From Aquarana catesbeiana (Eukaryota > Chordata > Amphibia > Anura > Ranidae), in contig NC_133328.1 of NCBI RefSeq assembly GCF_042186555.1, forward strand, positions 60,621,431 to 60,685,430: 64,000 nucleotides of DNA, read 5' to 3'. The position numbers and the translations under genes are program-made. Within the stretch, counting starts at the first letter, position 1. The number at the start of each line of letters is the position of its first letter. The notes beneath the pieces were generated by a model. It was given only the letters and a program-made list of their open reading frames with translations. It was not told where the DNA came from and did not search any database. Below are positions 21,391 to 32,837 of the stretch, one piece after another.

Positions 21391-22050
21391 TAGTTAGACC
21401 TTATTTATATATAATGTATCCCGTTCTAGAGACCTCACTTACAAAAACATATTTATAGGATGCACTAGGGTTGATTTACTAAAGGGAAATAGACTGTGCA
21501 CTTGCAAGCGCAACTGCACTCTTCAAAGTACATATGCTGCAGAGCTTGGTATATGAGGCAAATCTTCAGGTTGCAATAAATACCAATCATATACAAGTAA
21601 AGAATAGTAAAGTTTTTGCTTGCACATGATTGGATGATGGAATCCAGCAAAGCTTCTACTTACCTACTAAACTCCGGCACAACTGCACTTTGTAGAGTGC
21701 AACTGCATTTGCAACGTGCACAGTCTATTTGCCTTTAGTAAATCAACTCCAATAAGTCCAGAGACAGCACAAAAATGACCAAAGATCTGGGTGATAAGAT
21801 ATCAGAAGAGACTTCGGGAAGCTAATGTGTACAGTGAAAAAAGGGAAAGGTGAGACATGACTGAAGCCTATAAATATATTAAGGGTGTGAATAAGGTTCA
21901 GGAGGGCAGTATTTTCAATATAAAGTTAAGATCAAGAATACAGGGATATGAACTCAAACTAGCAGGAGGAAAGTTTAAAACTAATGTAGCCCTCTTTTGG
22001 GGGGTTTATGAGAAATGGTCCTCCCCAAACAGGATATTGTGCTAAACCTC
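21391..22050 (+). pseudogene. LINE reverse transcriptase C-terminal fragment
   Basis: The plus strand gives LVRPYLYIMYPVLETSL, then (after a MITE at 21468-21752) TKMTKDLGDKISEE and, in another frame, TEAYKYIKGVNKVQEG followed by YELKLAGGKFKTN. These match the usual C-terminal tail of non-LTR retrotransposon reverse transcriptases (RPYLEY..., IERVQRRATK..., KIxxGIxxV, GHxxKL). It is truncated at both ends, with stops. CR1/L2-like or related; clade not decided. Confidence 0.6.
21468..21752. mobile_element. Palindromic MITE, GTTGATTTACTAAAGG family, copy 3
   Basis: GGGTTGATTTACTAAAGGGA and TTTGCCTTTAGTAAATCAAC frame the copy. It interrupts the LINE fragment between its ETSLTKTYL-like and TKMTKDLGDK segments. 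Confidence 0.7.
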
Positions 22051-22763
22051 CTGTAGGTAAATAAGAGAACCAGAACCTTCAGTAAGTGGAAGAGTGGGTT
22101 TGATAATAAAATTGGCAGTGCCTCCACCCAGGACAGTGCCTCTATGAACTGAACCTCTATGAGGGGATTCCCTTCCTGGGAAATGAATCAGTAATCTTAA
22201 CAAAGTAATCAGGAGCAGAAGAACTGCTGAAACCAGCATATAATATGAACCCTAAGCATATAGATGCACACCAATATAGAAATAATGCAAGCTTTTTATA
22301 AGAAGAGATTATTAACAATACATACTTCCAATGTGCAAACCAATATTAAAAATGAAGGGCCTGAAAGAAGTCTTGGTGGAATGATGCACATATACCCAGG
22401 TATATATTCGTTTCAGCAAAGTCCAGTTGCTGGTGCCCCTGAGAATGATGCAGCCACTATCTTTATGTCAGAGATTTAAAGACAGGATCATAAATCATGG
22501 GGGATCCTCCAACTGTTGTCCAACCAGCCAGGAATGCAGTCTTCACTGGCAGGAACTGTGATGTGGCACTGGAACTCAGAGTCTGCCTATCTATTTTGAG
22601 CTTTAGTCCCTCACTTTCTAATTTGACATGCAACTGGACCTCTAAGCTTATGATACTGAAGTGGCCAGCAGGAGATAAGTGGCCAGCAGGAGCAATAGCC
22701 TGGCTCTGCTCTATGCTGGTTTTCATGCCTCAAAGCGGGATTCCATCATTAAAAAAAAAAAAA

Positions 22764-23200
22764 TTTAAAAGTCAGCAGCTACAAACACTGTAGTGTACTT
22801 ACCTGTCCTAGGTGCCCGCGATGTCGGCCGCTCGAGGCCGACCCGTCCCTTGGCTCTCTGGTCCCGGCACCGCCATCCTAGGTAAGGGAAACAGGCAGTG
22901 GAGCCTTGCGACTTCACTGCCAGTTTCCTACTGCGCATGCACGAGCGCCACGGCGCTTTGTGAATGGGACATGATGTGTTGTGGGACACACACAGTTCCC
23001 ATAACACACCGTGCCCCATTCCCCAGAAGACAACACGCGGAGCAGAAGACTGAAGATCACCGCCGTGTAGGAAGAGGCAGATTAGGAAGACTGCCTAACA
23101 ACAGCCATTTCACGTAAGTAAAAAAATGTTTTTTTCTTTTCCTCCATTTTTTTAGGTATTTTTGGGGCATTTTTTTTTTCAGGGTGGACCTCCACTTTAA
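22764..23200. mobile_element. Non-autonomous DNA element (GTCAGCAGCTACAAACACTG)
   Basis: It starts TTTAAAAGTCAGCAGCTACA and ends GGTGGACCTCCACTTTAA. The middle is GC-rich with GCGCATGCACGAGCGCC. It is of the same general type as 8654 and 24236. Non-coding. Confidence 0.4.
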
Positions 23201-23667
23201 GCTAAAACTAGCTATGGAATCCCAGACCAGAAGGGACAGGGTTAACTAGAATAACAGGAGCTGCATATAAACTATAGTATACTGCAATAGGCAAGTTCAC
23301 CTACTAATATACTAGGAAGTGACAACTACACATAGCACAGACCTAGCTATCTGGCACTGTGCATATGAAGTAAGTAGACATGTGCATGATGAAAAAATGT
23401 GTTTTGTTTTGATTCCTTACTCTAGTTATTTTGTTTCATTAAATTTGGGTGATTCATTAAATTTGTATTCGGGATTCGTTTTATGTCTTTTAGAATTTTT
23501 TTAGAATTTACTGTTTTTTTTTCGATACATTTTGAAACGGTCGAATCCAAAACTTTTTTTCTCGATCTGAATGTGGCAAAGTGAACAAAAAAAGAAAAAT
23601 CTTTATCAAATGATTACAATGGCTCTTTAACAAAAACAGCATTATTTTGAAATGGTACTCTAATAAC

Positions 23668-23955
23668 ACACATAAGGGTTCATTTACTAAAGGCAAATAG
23701 ACTGTGCACTTTGCAAAGTGCAATTGCACTCTGTAAATGAGCTTTGTAAATGAGCAGAAGCTCTGCTGACTTCCATCATCCAATCATGTGCAAGCAAAAT
23801 GCTGTTTTTTTATTTTCTTTGCACGTGATTGAGTATTCTTTGCAAAGTAAAGCTTGACATCATTTACCAAGCTCTGGAGCAACTGCATTTGCAGAGTGCA
23901 ACTGCACTTTGCAAAGTGCACAGTCTATTTGCCTTTAGTAAATCAACCCCATAGT
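23668..23955. mobile_element. Palindromic MITE, GTTGATTTACTAAAGG family, copy 4
   Basis: GGGTTCATTTACTAAAGGCA and TGCCTTTAGTAAATCAACCCC are inverted; GCACTTTGCAAAGTGCA palindromes lie inside both ends. Confidence 0.7.
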
Positions 23956-24235
23956 CTTTGATTTCAGCAATATGTGTAGTTAGAATTCGACTGGAGTTCA
24001 ATGTAAATTTCAATTTGAATTTGAGAAATTCGGACAAACTTTGTTTCCTTATTCGGAGCATTCAATAAAATTTGTTTATATTGTAATTGGGGTATTCGGA
24101 TATATCCAAATAACGAAAAATGCGTCTGAATATTAATTTGAAACGAAACGAACTGCACATGTCTAGAAGTAATAACAAAGACAGGGCAGAGAAACTCTGT
24201 CTGTCACAATGATATAGATATATACACTCAGCAAC

Positions 24236-24583
24236 TTAAAGTGGTTGTAAACCTTTACTTATATAAGCTTACCTGTAAGTACTGGAAAAATCTCCTAAAC
24301 GTGCACGATTGTGCCGTTTCTACAGGGCCCGTGCCGTGACTGTTGACTCCCACGCGCATGCGAGGGAGTGACGTCACGTAACTTCGGCCAATTACAGAGC
24401 CGGAGTCCCCGGCCCCGGAAGGAAGAGGGGTGAAAGTGGACGTGGCCACCAGCAGGGACATTGCGGGCTTCGTTTGCAGGTAAGTGGCACATACAGGGCC
24501 AGTATGCGATGCCCATGATGCTTTTACTTTACAGGGAACAAGAGAGGAAGTAAAACCCATCAGGGTTTACTTCCTCTTTAAAG
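24236..24583. mobile_element. Non-autonomous DNA element (CTTAAAGTGGTTGTAAACC)
   Basis: Left CTTAAAGTGGTTGTAAACC and right GGGTTTACTTCCTCTTTAAAG are inverted. A GC-rich centre contains GCGCATGCGAGGGAGTGACG. The layout resembles 8654-9051. Confidence 0.55.
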
Positions 24584-24910
24584 GCAAAACTTTTTTTTTA
24601 GTTTTGGATAGAGTGGTGAGGGATTAGAACATCTGCCAGTTTTTATTGCTGTCTGTACCCCCCTTAATGAGATTCACCCTCTCTATTTGTCCTGTTTCTC
24701 ATTATCATTGAAAGTGAAAGTAAAAGAAATTAGTAATAGAGGGGACATCTTCCAATGGGACACTAGTTCTGGTGACCTGGGGGTCCCAAAGATTTATTTA
24801 CAGGAAGTGAAGGGAAATCTCCGCAATGGGACACAGATGGCGAAAAAAAAAGTCTGACAGGGGTTATAACCCTTCTTTACTCTATCCAAAATGAAAAAAA
24901 AAAATTGCCT
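24583..24910. mobile_element. MITE with GTTTTGGATAGAGT inverted ends
   Basis: AGGCAAAACTTTTTTTTTAG then TTTTGGATAGAGT at the left mirrors ACTCTATCCAAAA ... TTGCCT at the right. About 330 bp, non-coding. Confidence 0.6.
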
Positions 24911-25283
24911 ATCGTTCTACTTTATGCATTCTATGCATTAAAGTAAAAAACCTTCTGTGCTGCTGCTTCCCCCAGACCCCATTTTTCTTACCTGAGCCCG
25001 ATCCGATCCAGCATTGTGCACGAGCCCAGCGACTCCAGCTGCTGTATTTCTCCTCATTGGACAGATTGATAACAGCAGGAGCCAATGGACGCAGCAGTGG
25101 GACTCAGGAGCGAGCCCGCATTGATGCCCCCAGGGAATGCAGCTTTTTGTGGGGGCATCTGAAGAGGAGGGGCCTGGAGCACCGGCAGGGCACCCCAGAG
25201 GAGGAGGATTGGGGCTGCTGTGTGCAAACCCTTTGCACAGAGTAGGTTAGTATAGGCATGTTTGTTACAACCCCTTTAAAATG
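24911..25283 (+). repeat. Dispersed repeat (GCATTCTATGCATTAAAG family)
   Basis: CTTTATGCATTCTATGCATT, AACCTTCTGTGCTGC and the end GTTACAACCCCTTTAAAAT recur inverted at 61604-62095. Both carry a GGCCTGGAGCACCGG / CTCCTGGCCCCTCC-type core. Non-coding; probably a TTAAAG-type DNA element. Confidence 0.5.
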
Positions 25284-25406
25284 CTCTATTACCATTTTCG
25301 AATACATACAATAGAGAGGTCAGGATGATGGGTGTGATTAGACTATAGGCCACATTTAAGATGGACTTGGATCTTCCAAAAGACTGCATTGAATTTTAAA
25401 TATTTG

Positions 25407-26294
25407 CAGGGCTTTTTTTTCTCAGAAAATAGGTGCAGGAACTCAACAGTAGATGACCCCCAAAACCCCCCCACGCACACAATTTCGCCAACAGTGGAAG
25501 AGTCTTATACCGAGAGTGCATTACTTACAGAGTGCAGAGTTCTGGGGGGAAGTGTTTTCAGAGTTCAGAGGTGTGCTATTTGAAGAGTTTAGGGGGTTCT
25601 ATATACATAGTGCAGAATTCAGAGGTGTACTGCATACAGAGTGCAGAGTTCAGGGGTGCACTACACAGAGTGCAAAGTTCAGGGGTGCAATACACACAGA
25701 GTGCAGAGTTCAGGGGTGCACTACACAGAGTGCAAAGTTCAGGGGTGCACTACACACAGAGTGCAGAGTTCAGGGGTGCACTACACACAGAGTGCAGAGT
25801 TCTGCCTTCTTCCACAGCTGCTAACCTCTGCATCCCCCATCCACATCTCACTTTCACCCCTCTTTAGCTCTGACCTCTGCATGCAACTCCCCTTCCACTG
25901 CCCTCATTTTCTCCCTCCCTCCTTAAAAGCTCCACCATCTTCCACATGTCTTACTTGTGTTGCTGTATTACCCTGAAGCACCCAGCCAGCTCAAGTACCT
26001 CCCCGCACACTCTAGGTGGCTCTGCCTCCTCACTTGCAGGGAGATCATCCAGTGGGGGTGCCGGGATCTGCACTGCACCCCGGCACCAGCATCTCCCTTC
26101 TCCCCATACTGCACTCAGTGGGAGTCGCTCAGGAGATCATATCTGTGGAGGCCATTAGGAGACAAGCTGCCACTTGTGAACACAGAAATCGGACTTTTGT
26201 GTTTACAAGTAATAGTGGTGAGCAGGGAGCAGTGGGCCTGAGCCAGAGGTGGTGGAACTGAGTTCCACCAAGTTCCAGCTGAAAAAAAGCCCTG
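25407..26294. mobile_element. hAT-type element (CAGGGCTTTTTTT ends), 888 bp
   Basis: Ends CAGGGCTTTTTTTTCTCAG and (inverted) CAGGGCTTTTTTTCAGCTGG are flanked by AATATTTG and ACTATTTG, an 8-bp target duplication with one mismatch. GGAACTCAACAG and TGAGTTCC echo as subterminal repeats. No transposase; a 30-40 bp minisatellite fills part of the interior. Confidence 0.75.
25531..25802 (+). repeat. GCAGAGTTCAGGGGTGCACT minisatellite
   Basis: Tandem units of about 33-40 bp made from AGAGTGCAGAGTTCAGGGG plus TGCACTACACAC. The first units (25530-25640) are more diverged, the last five nearly identical. All three frames stay open on the plus strand, giving a false repetitive peptide. Confidence 0.85.
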
Positions 26295-26727
26295 ACTATT
26301 TGTGTACATAATAAAACAAATATATGAGCTGGACCCAGCACCAGGAGCTACTTATTTTGGTGTGTCTTTTACATTTGTTTTCACATAAGAGCATATGAGA
26401 TATGAGAAAAACTGAACTCAAAATGGTAGGAGGAGAGCTGAACGCTCTGATTACTACTACACCACCAGTATCAGAACATTTTGATAAGCTGACATTATCT
26501 AAATAATACGCTTTACCAGCAACCATTATCTCCCAGCAGTGAATCACACCTCGTTCTCATCACACAACAAAAGGCATGACAAACAGCCTTTTACTCAGTA
26601 TTCTGCTGTCATCTGGATGGGTGCGTGCACGCTTGTGTGTTTTCCTGTACATTGTGGTATTTTATGACCAAGTTTTACTATTAAAAAAAAAAAATATTTC
26701 AAAGCCAAAGACCCTACAAATCTGTGG

Positions 26728-26946
26728 GTTTGATTTACTAAAGCCAAATTGACAGTGCACTGTCAAAGTGCAGTTGCTCCAGAGCATAATAAATGAGCAG
26801 ACGCTTTGCTGACTTCCACCATCCAATCATGTGCAAGCAAAAATGCTGTTTTTTTTTCCTTGGATGTGATTGGGTATTCTTTGCAAAGTGAAGCTTTACC
26901 TCATTTACTAAGCTCTGGAGCAACTGCCTTTCGTAAATCAACCCCT
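26728..26946. mobile_element. Palindromic MITE, GTTGATTTACTAAAGG family, copy 5
   Basis: Begins GGTTTGATTTACTAAAGCC and ends CTTTCGTAAATCAACCCC; shorter than other copies, with part of one arm missing. Confidence 0.65.
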
Positions 26947-26950
26947 ATAT

Positions 26951-27925
26951 CAGGGTTTCTCAGCCAGGGTTCCATGGAACGCTATGGTTCCTCCAGACGT
27001 TGCTGGGGGTTCCTTGAGCAATGAACAATGTCTGCCTCTCAGATAAGTTCCAACTGACACCATTAATCTTTTTAGCTATCTATAAGGGGGTAATTCTTCC
27101 AAATGACCACAAGTTTACCCTCCCTGGCGGTATGATTATTTCATATTTTTGATGCTGAAAGCGGTAAAATTGTTTTGCATGGAAATTTGGCGTTTTATAT
27201 TGTAGGCCTGTAATTCTTAGGAATAACTCACTTAAATCTGTCCAAACCAGAGTCTAGTAGACATCTTGGGTATGATAAAGTTTGAAACACGAAATCATAA
27301 ATTATAATATAATAAATAACTATAAATAATTAGAACAAATAATAATATAATAATAATAAAAATTATTCAATAATGTAATCAAATCAAAAACACTAAAATT
27401 TGCTCAGTTGCAGAATTGTCGCTGTCATTACTTTTCAGTGTTTAAAAAACTGCATGCAGGGCACTAGAGAAACCACTATGGACAAAAGGGATGTGAAATA
27501 ATTTCATACAGTAATGTAATCCGTAAGATTACAGTATACTGTATGTATTGTGTGTGTTTCACTTTTTGAATTTGGCGCCGTTCTCCGTCCCCGTGCGTCG
27601 CAACTCTCACAGGGAACGGAGCTCGGCTCCGTGATGAATCGAGCGGAGGACGAGCCGCTCACACTGCGGGGAGACATCGCAGGATCCAGGGGGCAAGGTA
27701 AGTAAGCTCTTCCTGGATCCTGCGATGCAATCCCGAGTCTGGCTCGGGGTTACCGCTTTTGGTTCTGAAATTCCACCCTGAGCCAGACTCGGGAATACAG
27801 GTGAGGTTAAGGACCATTCTTCCCACCGACCATCACACTAATGTGTCATGGGTAGTAATTTTTAGCAGGGGTTCCCTGAGACAGTAAAGCTATTTCAAGG
27901 GTTCCTCTGTGTTGGAAAGTATTTA
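26951..27925. mobile_element. hAT-type repeat (CAGGGTTTCTCAGCCAGGG) split by a TTAA element
   Basis: It begins CAGGGTTTCTCAGCCAGGG and continues GGTTCCATGGAACGC; the part after the nested insertion carries AGGGGTTCCCTGAGAC and CAAGGGTTCCTCTGTG. The right terminus is lost. The nested TTAA element occupies 27119-27806. Confidence 0.5.
27119..27806 (-). mobile_element. TTAA element (CCTCCCTGGCGG family), copy 1
   Basis: It begins CCTCCCTGGCGGTATGATTA, preceded by a mutated TTAC, and ends AGGTGAGG before TTAA (27807-27810). Internal blocks (CATGGAAATTTGGCGTTTTA, GAGCCAGACTCGGGAA, CAGGATCC) are the inverse of the copy at 35126. piggyBac-like by target and termini; no transposase. Confidence 0.75.
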
Positions 27926-27964
27926 GTGTTATTTAATAGCAGAGACTATAAAGATAAAGTTATA

Positions 27965-28425
27965 CAATATTAGGGGTGGCCCGTCCGTTAAGGACGCACG
28001 GGCGCTGCCCCCCCATCCATGCGTCCAGCCCCCAAGCAGCCCCCTGGATGCATGAATTCCAATTGGGGGGGTGCACGTGATTAGAGCCAGAGGCTCTAAT
28101 AGGCTTCAAAAAAGGGTGGGCTTGGGATGCAGAGCACTGCGAGCCGAGCCCACCCAGTTGTGTGACAATAGCGAATGAATATTCACTATTTTCACACTGA
28201 TTCTCCTCCCGGCCAATCAAAAAGTGGGTCTAAGACCCGTTTTCCAATTGGCCGTAAGGAGAAGCATTCCGATTTGCCACTGAGGAGGAGGGAGGAGGAG
28301 GGAGGAGACGGAAGCCGTCGTGATGCCCGCCGCCTGTTGCCCGGGTGAAGCGCTGCCCACCATAGACTGGGTAAGTGCTCCGGACCTAACCAACCGGAGG
28401 GGGTGGGGGTGCGGGTTAAAAAATG
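27965..28425 (-). mobile_element. hAT (CAGTGGCGG family), truncated copy
   Basis: GGACGCACGGGCGCTGCC, TCCATGCGTCC, GTGATTAGAGCCAGAGGCTC and CTCCCGGCCAATCAAAAAG match the complete element at 42398-43002 in the opposite orientation. It starts with GGGGTGGCCCGTCC rather than a full terminus. Confidence 0.65.
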
Positions 28426-28537
28426 ACCACCTTCTGCAACTGTACAATATATAGTATCCCATAACCATGGGTCAAGGATACTGCATTTGTGGCAAGAAAA
28501 TACATTTCAAAAAATGAAATCTAATGCAGCCACCACA

Positions 28538-28880
28538 TTTAAAGTGGAACTGCACTGCATCTAAGCAAAAAAACAAAAAATGCAATATAATTTATTTTTA
28601 ATATTCAAAGCAAATCCTGCATCCATCCGTGTCTCAATGCTTTATTTTGCTGAAAAATCATCTTGAAAAACACCCGCCTGGCATTTCTGGCAGTGGCCAT
28701 CCTGAGTAAGGGAAGATGATTCATGTAGCATTTACTTTCTGGAAATCATCTGCCATTAGCACAAGCATGGGCTGAGCTGAGAACCTTCCCTCCCCTCCTG
28801 AAGACTCCTGGGATGTATGACATCATTTGTCTAGGCATGGAACCAGGAAGTGAAAGGATCATGTAAAAAGCCCCTTGTGT
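28538..28880 (+). repeat. Dispersed repeat (TTAAAGTGGAACT family), copy 2
   Basis: TTAAAGTGGAACTGCACTGC, then TTTAATATTCAAAGCAAATC and ATGATTCATGTAGCATTTAC, as at 725-1110. Ends near GGAACCAGGAAGTGAAAGG. Confidence 0.55.
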
Positions 28881-30020
28881 TTTGTAATCTAATATACAAA
28901 CTGCGCCTTTTGTAATAATATGAATCTACCATCATTACTCCATTTTGTATGAAGTCCCTTATTGTGTAAGTTCTAATTTGTGTAAGAATGTACAAGAATG
29001 TTTGCACAGCATCTGCCCCCCCCCCCCCCCCCCTTATATGGTCACTGTGGTCAAACCTGTTCTCGGAATGTATATCCTGTTTAGCTTTAGGCGATCAGCC
29101 AAGATATGTGACTAATGACCAGATGTCTTATCTAACTTGTGATCTATATATCAAGTAACAAATTAGTATAACCCTAGACACGTATGCATTAAACTAACCA
29201 CTCCCCCTCCTTTGTTCTATACTGAATATAAGCTACTCTAAAAATCTACTCTGCTTCATGATTCATCAGCAAGGCAATTTGTATTAATATATATGGAGCG
29301 TTATTTCCTGTGTTAAATCATATAAAATGTGACACTATATACATTTATAAAGTGATCATTGTGCATAAGATAATACTTGAAGCAAATGTGATTCAATATA
29401 ATGAAAATTAATAGAGTGACTGATGCATAGACCACAATATAAAAACAGTGCTCAAAAAAGTGCAAATTGAATAAACATTAAATAAACTTAAATAATAATA
29501 AGTGCCTTTTGTGACTCTTATTTGTAACACACAAAGTTCATATATTGAACAGATGCAGCATATGTGGAATCTCATTCAGGCAATTTCAATCACTGAGCAT
29601 TGCAAGGTGGCTGATATGTTCCGCTTGAAAACAATTACATATATTTGAAGATATGATGTCTCATAAGGTAAAAGTTGGCCTCTTACCAGATATGGTGGAC
29701 CCCTGTTGCAGAGATCAAACTCGCTGTAGGAGTATATTCGCCTGTCTGGATATCACCCACTTGGTTGTCCTGCAGGCTGCTTTCATGCAACTCACAAACT
29801 TGAATTCAGGTGATTCAAAGACCAAGGAATTAGATTGCTTTCATGGGCGTTCAGCATATTAACTGGCTTGGAAATCTCAAGTGTATTGATACCAGATCTT
29901 TATATCCATAACAATGTAAAGGAATTCCAAATTTCAGGAAATCATATAGATAAGGAAAGAAAAAGCCTCATAGTGTAAAACTGCATGGATTTATTAAAAA
30001 GATTATAAAGGTTACACTAA
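28881..30020. other. Unassigned stretch with an 18-base C run
   Basis: An uninterrupted C run lies at 29016-29033. The rest is AT-rich, without a recognised gene. CAGTGCTCAAAAAAGTGCAA near 29447 and several TGCAAATTGAATAAAC-like phrases look like a diverged retroelement untranslated region, but I cannot place it in a family. Confidence 0.35.
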
Positions 30021-30454
30021 TGCCCTGTACACACGGTCGGACTTTGTTCGGACATTCCGACAACAAAATCCTAGGATTTTTTCCGACGGATGTTGGCTCA
30101 AACTTGTCTTGCATACACACGGTCACACAAACTTGTCAGAAAATCAGATCGTTCTAAATGCGGTGACGTAAAACACGTACGTGGGGACTATAAACGGGGC
30201 AGTGGCCAATAGCTTTCATCTCTTTATTTATTCTGAGCATGCGTGGCACTTTGTCCGTCGGATTTGTGTACACACGATCAGAATTTCCGACAACGGATTT
30301 TGTTGTCAGAAAATTTTATATCCTGCTCTCAAACTTTGTGTGTCGGAAAATCCGATGGAAAATGTGTGATGGAGCCTACACATGGTCGGAATTTCCGACA
30401 ACAAGGTCCTATCACACATTTTCTGTCGGAAAATCCGACCGTGTGTACAGGGCA
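30021..30454. mobile_element. Harbinger-type MITE (TGCCCTGTACACACGGTCGG), 434 bp
   Basis: Inverted ends TGCCCTGTACACACGGTCGG and CCGACCGTGTGTACAGGGCA; flanks TAA (left) and TTA (right). It has the same length and almost the same sequence as 63183-63616. A wider near-repeat TTACACTAA / TTACACTTA also flanks it. The internal region ATTCTGAGCATGCGTGGCAC is shared with the left end of the Harbinger element (52800-52840, inverted). Confidence 0.85.
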
Positions 30455-30689
30455 TTACACTTACAACAGGGCAGAAATTTCAGGCATGAAAAAATTGTAG
30501 CATCTGGCGGCGATATCATTCGTCTAACTAGTTGGGTGGCAATATAGGCATTCTACGATATGACAAATTTCCCCAAAAATGTTGTCTACTGGGAATGGAG
30601 GCAAGGCAAGGCAAAAACAAGGCAATTTGTAGCAAAGTCACTATCAAGGCTCCATTTAAAAGTTACCTCTAGAGCCTGTGCTTCAGTGA

Positions 30690-30774
30690 AGCTTCGTACA
30701 CACGATCGGATTTTCCGCAGACAAAATGTCAAACTTTTGTCCGAAGGGTGTTGGCCAGGAACTTGTCTTGCATA
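30690..30774 (+). mobile_element. Harbinger-type MITE fragment interrupted by an LTR
   Basis: GCTTCGTACACACGATCGGA ... GTGTTGGCCAGGAACTTGTC matches the subterminal part of the GTACACAC MITEs. It stops at 30774 where the LTR-like sequence begins; CATACAAATGGCAAGGAATT at 31722 looks like its continuation. The other end is not found. Confidence 0.5.
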
Positions 30775-31721
30775 TGTAGCGCCCACCTACTTAGGTGTGT
30801 GCTAAAAGGTTAGAGAGGTTTAGAGTTAAGCGTAAATTTCAGGCATTATCCTTTTTGGTTTAAGCCTGGCTGCTTTTTATTTATTGGGGAGGAATGATAG
30901 TGAAGGATGGGGGGTGTGACCACCTGCATTCTGCTAAAGTGACGCCTGGTCTGACCAGTGAGAGGTGCTGGAGAACAGGTTGTTTTAACACAGGATGTAG
31001 TTAGTGGTATAGGTCACCCTTAGCCTATCATTAATTTGTATGGGCAGGGGCTAACAGGCCTATACAATTGTGGGTCACATGCTTCCAGGGGTTTTTGCTT
31101 GCTAATGGGAAGAGGACAGCAAAGGAGTACAGAATGTAGACGCTGGTACAGCTTAAGAACTCTCCCCTTAGGGGAGAGGAACCTGCCTTAACAGGAGGAG
31201 GGATGAAGGAAACAACTGTGGGAATCTGCAATATCTAAAAGGAGAAGCTGCTACCCCCAACATAGGAAAAGATTTGGGAGAGGACCTTCTTTTGGCAAAC
31301 ATGGATGGTCGCTCAAATGTACACGTGAGTGCATACCCAGAGGAGAAGTTATCTTCATAGGCTGAGGGTGTTGAGGATCACCTGTGGGAATTCCTAACAG
31401 CCGGTCCGGGAACTCTATTCAGAGTATTGTTCTTGGGACTTAAATTGAAGATTCTGTGCGGTTGGGAAATAGTAGTGAACAGGAAGGAGAAGATTTGCAG
31501 TCCATTACAGGAACCAAGGCAGCTCATATTTCTAAAAGACTTTGTTTATATTCTTTCTGCAACGTGCTATGGGAAAGAATAAAGTTATTGTTCTTTTGTT
31601 TTAAGACTGTTTGCGGTGTCATTAATGCAGGGAAGTGGGGGGTAATGGAACCAACTGGGAGAAAGGAACAAACTACCCAGCAGCTCCTATGGGGGGGGGG
31701 GGGGGGGGGGTGAAAGCATCA
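30775..31721 (+). mobile_element. Probable solo LTR (947 bp)
   Basis: It begins TGTAGCGCCCACCTACTTAG and ends ...GCATCA, giving TG...CA termini. CATA occurs on both sides (30771-30774 and 31722-31725) as a candidate 4-bp target duplication. An AATAAA signal lies near 31578, and a run of 20 G at 31691-31710. It interrupts a Harbinger-type MITE. No internal retroviral-type genes lie next to it. Confidence 0.5.
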
Positions 31722-31756
31722 CATACAAATGGCAAGGAATTGTCAGCCAATAAGCA

Positions 31757-31831
31757 CAAACATTTCTTAAGCATTTTTTGTAATATCTTGTCTATTTTAA
31801 ACAGGCACACTGTTGCTAGTGTAAAATAATA
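31757..31831 (+). repeat. Direct repeat, copy 1 (75 bp)
   Basis: CACAAACATTTCTTAAGC ... GTAATATCTTGTCTATTT ... GTTGCTAGTGTAAAATA recurs at about 32838-32912 with few changes. The two copies bracket the minisatellite and hAT at 31930-32836. Confidence 0.75.
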
Positions 31832-31929
31832 TTAATTTTATTAATTTTTTTACACTATTACATGTATACACTAACGTATACACTAATACATGTATTCATG
31901 TAACATAGTCATGTTCAAACACATGCTGT

Positions 31930-32138
31930 CTACCTTTATACACTCTGCAATCCTCTCCTGCATTGCCTACCATCATTTGCTCTGTATTCCTTTCCTGCAC
32001 ATGTTGCCTACTATCATATGCTCTGCATTCCTTTCCTGCATTGCCTATCATCACATGCTCTGCTCTCTTCTCCTCTCTCGCATTGCCTACCATCATACGC
32101 TCTGCACTCCTTTCCTGCATTGCCATCATATGCTTCGT
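31930..32138 (+). repeat. CTCTGCATTCCTTTCCTGCATTGCC minisatellite, left part
   Basis: Units of about 32-38 bp such as TGCTCTGCATTCCTTTCCTG then CATTGCCTACCATCA. The array resumes at 32770-32836 after the hAT insertion at 32139-32766. Confidence 0.75.
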
Positions 32139-32766
32139 ACTAGGGTTACAAAGGGTTGCCATACTAGTATCGGCATCGGGACCAATACCGAGCATTTGTG
32201 CGTGTACAAGTACTGGAACAAAAGCTCTAGATGCCTTATCTGATACCGCGGGCGGAGTCAGAGGATGAACGCAACCGGAAGTCAGCTGGTGGAGTCAGTG
32301 GGCGGAGAGAGTGGGCGAAGTCAGCGAGTCCTCAACGGCAGTGAAACTAGCTACGTAAGCTGGCAGGGCAAGCTAGCAGCGGACATCTTGTTACACCCAG
32401 CCCATATAGTTCGGCTACTGATTACTGCGGCCGAGTGCAGGATGTACCAAGATGGGCGTCGCAGCATTGCATTTCAAACTAAATCCTTTCTTCTCATGTC
32501 ATTTATTACTGCATTTCAGTGCCTGCCCATCAGTGCCCATAAGAGCCACCTATTAGTGCCAGCCACTTGTCAGTGCCACCTATCAGAGCCATCTAATAGT
32601 GCCAGCCTTCAGTGCCAGCCACCTATCAGTGCCAGCCATCAATCAGTGCTCATCAGTCAAACTGTCACATGACTTTTAAAAAAAGTATCAGTAATCGGTA
32701 TCGGCGAGTACTTGAAAAAAAGTATCGGTACTTGTACTCGATCTTAAAAAAGTGGTATCGGGACAA
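32139..32766. mobile_element. hAT-type element (AGGGTTGTCCCGATACC ends)
   Basis: Left AGGGTTACAAAGGGTTGCCA-type start and right end GGTATCGGGACAACCCT; GTATCGGCATCGGGACC and GAGTACAAGTACCGATAC-type subterminal repeats occur inside. It splits the minisatellite; the flanking TTCGTACT / TCGGTACT is an imperfect 8-bp match. Positions 32515-32650 hold CAGTGCC repeats like those at 3158-3586. No transposase. Confidence 0.6.
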
Positions 32767-32837
32767 CCCTACTCGGTACTCCTCTCCTGCACATGTTGCC
32801 TACTATCATACGCTTTGCACTCCTTTCTTGCACATAC

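Noticed and set aside
25453..25976. Repetitive ECRVQG-type open frames
   Set aside because: They come from a minisatellite inside a hAT element, open in all three frames.
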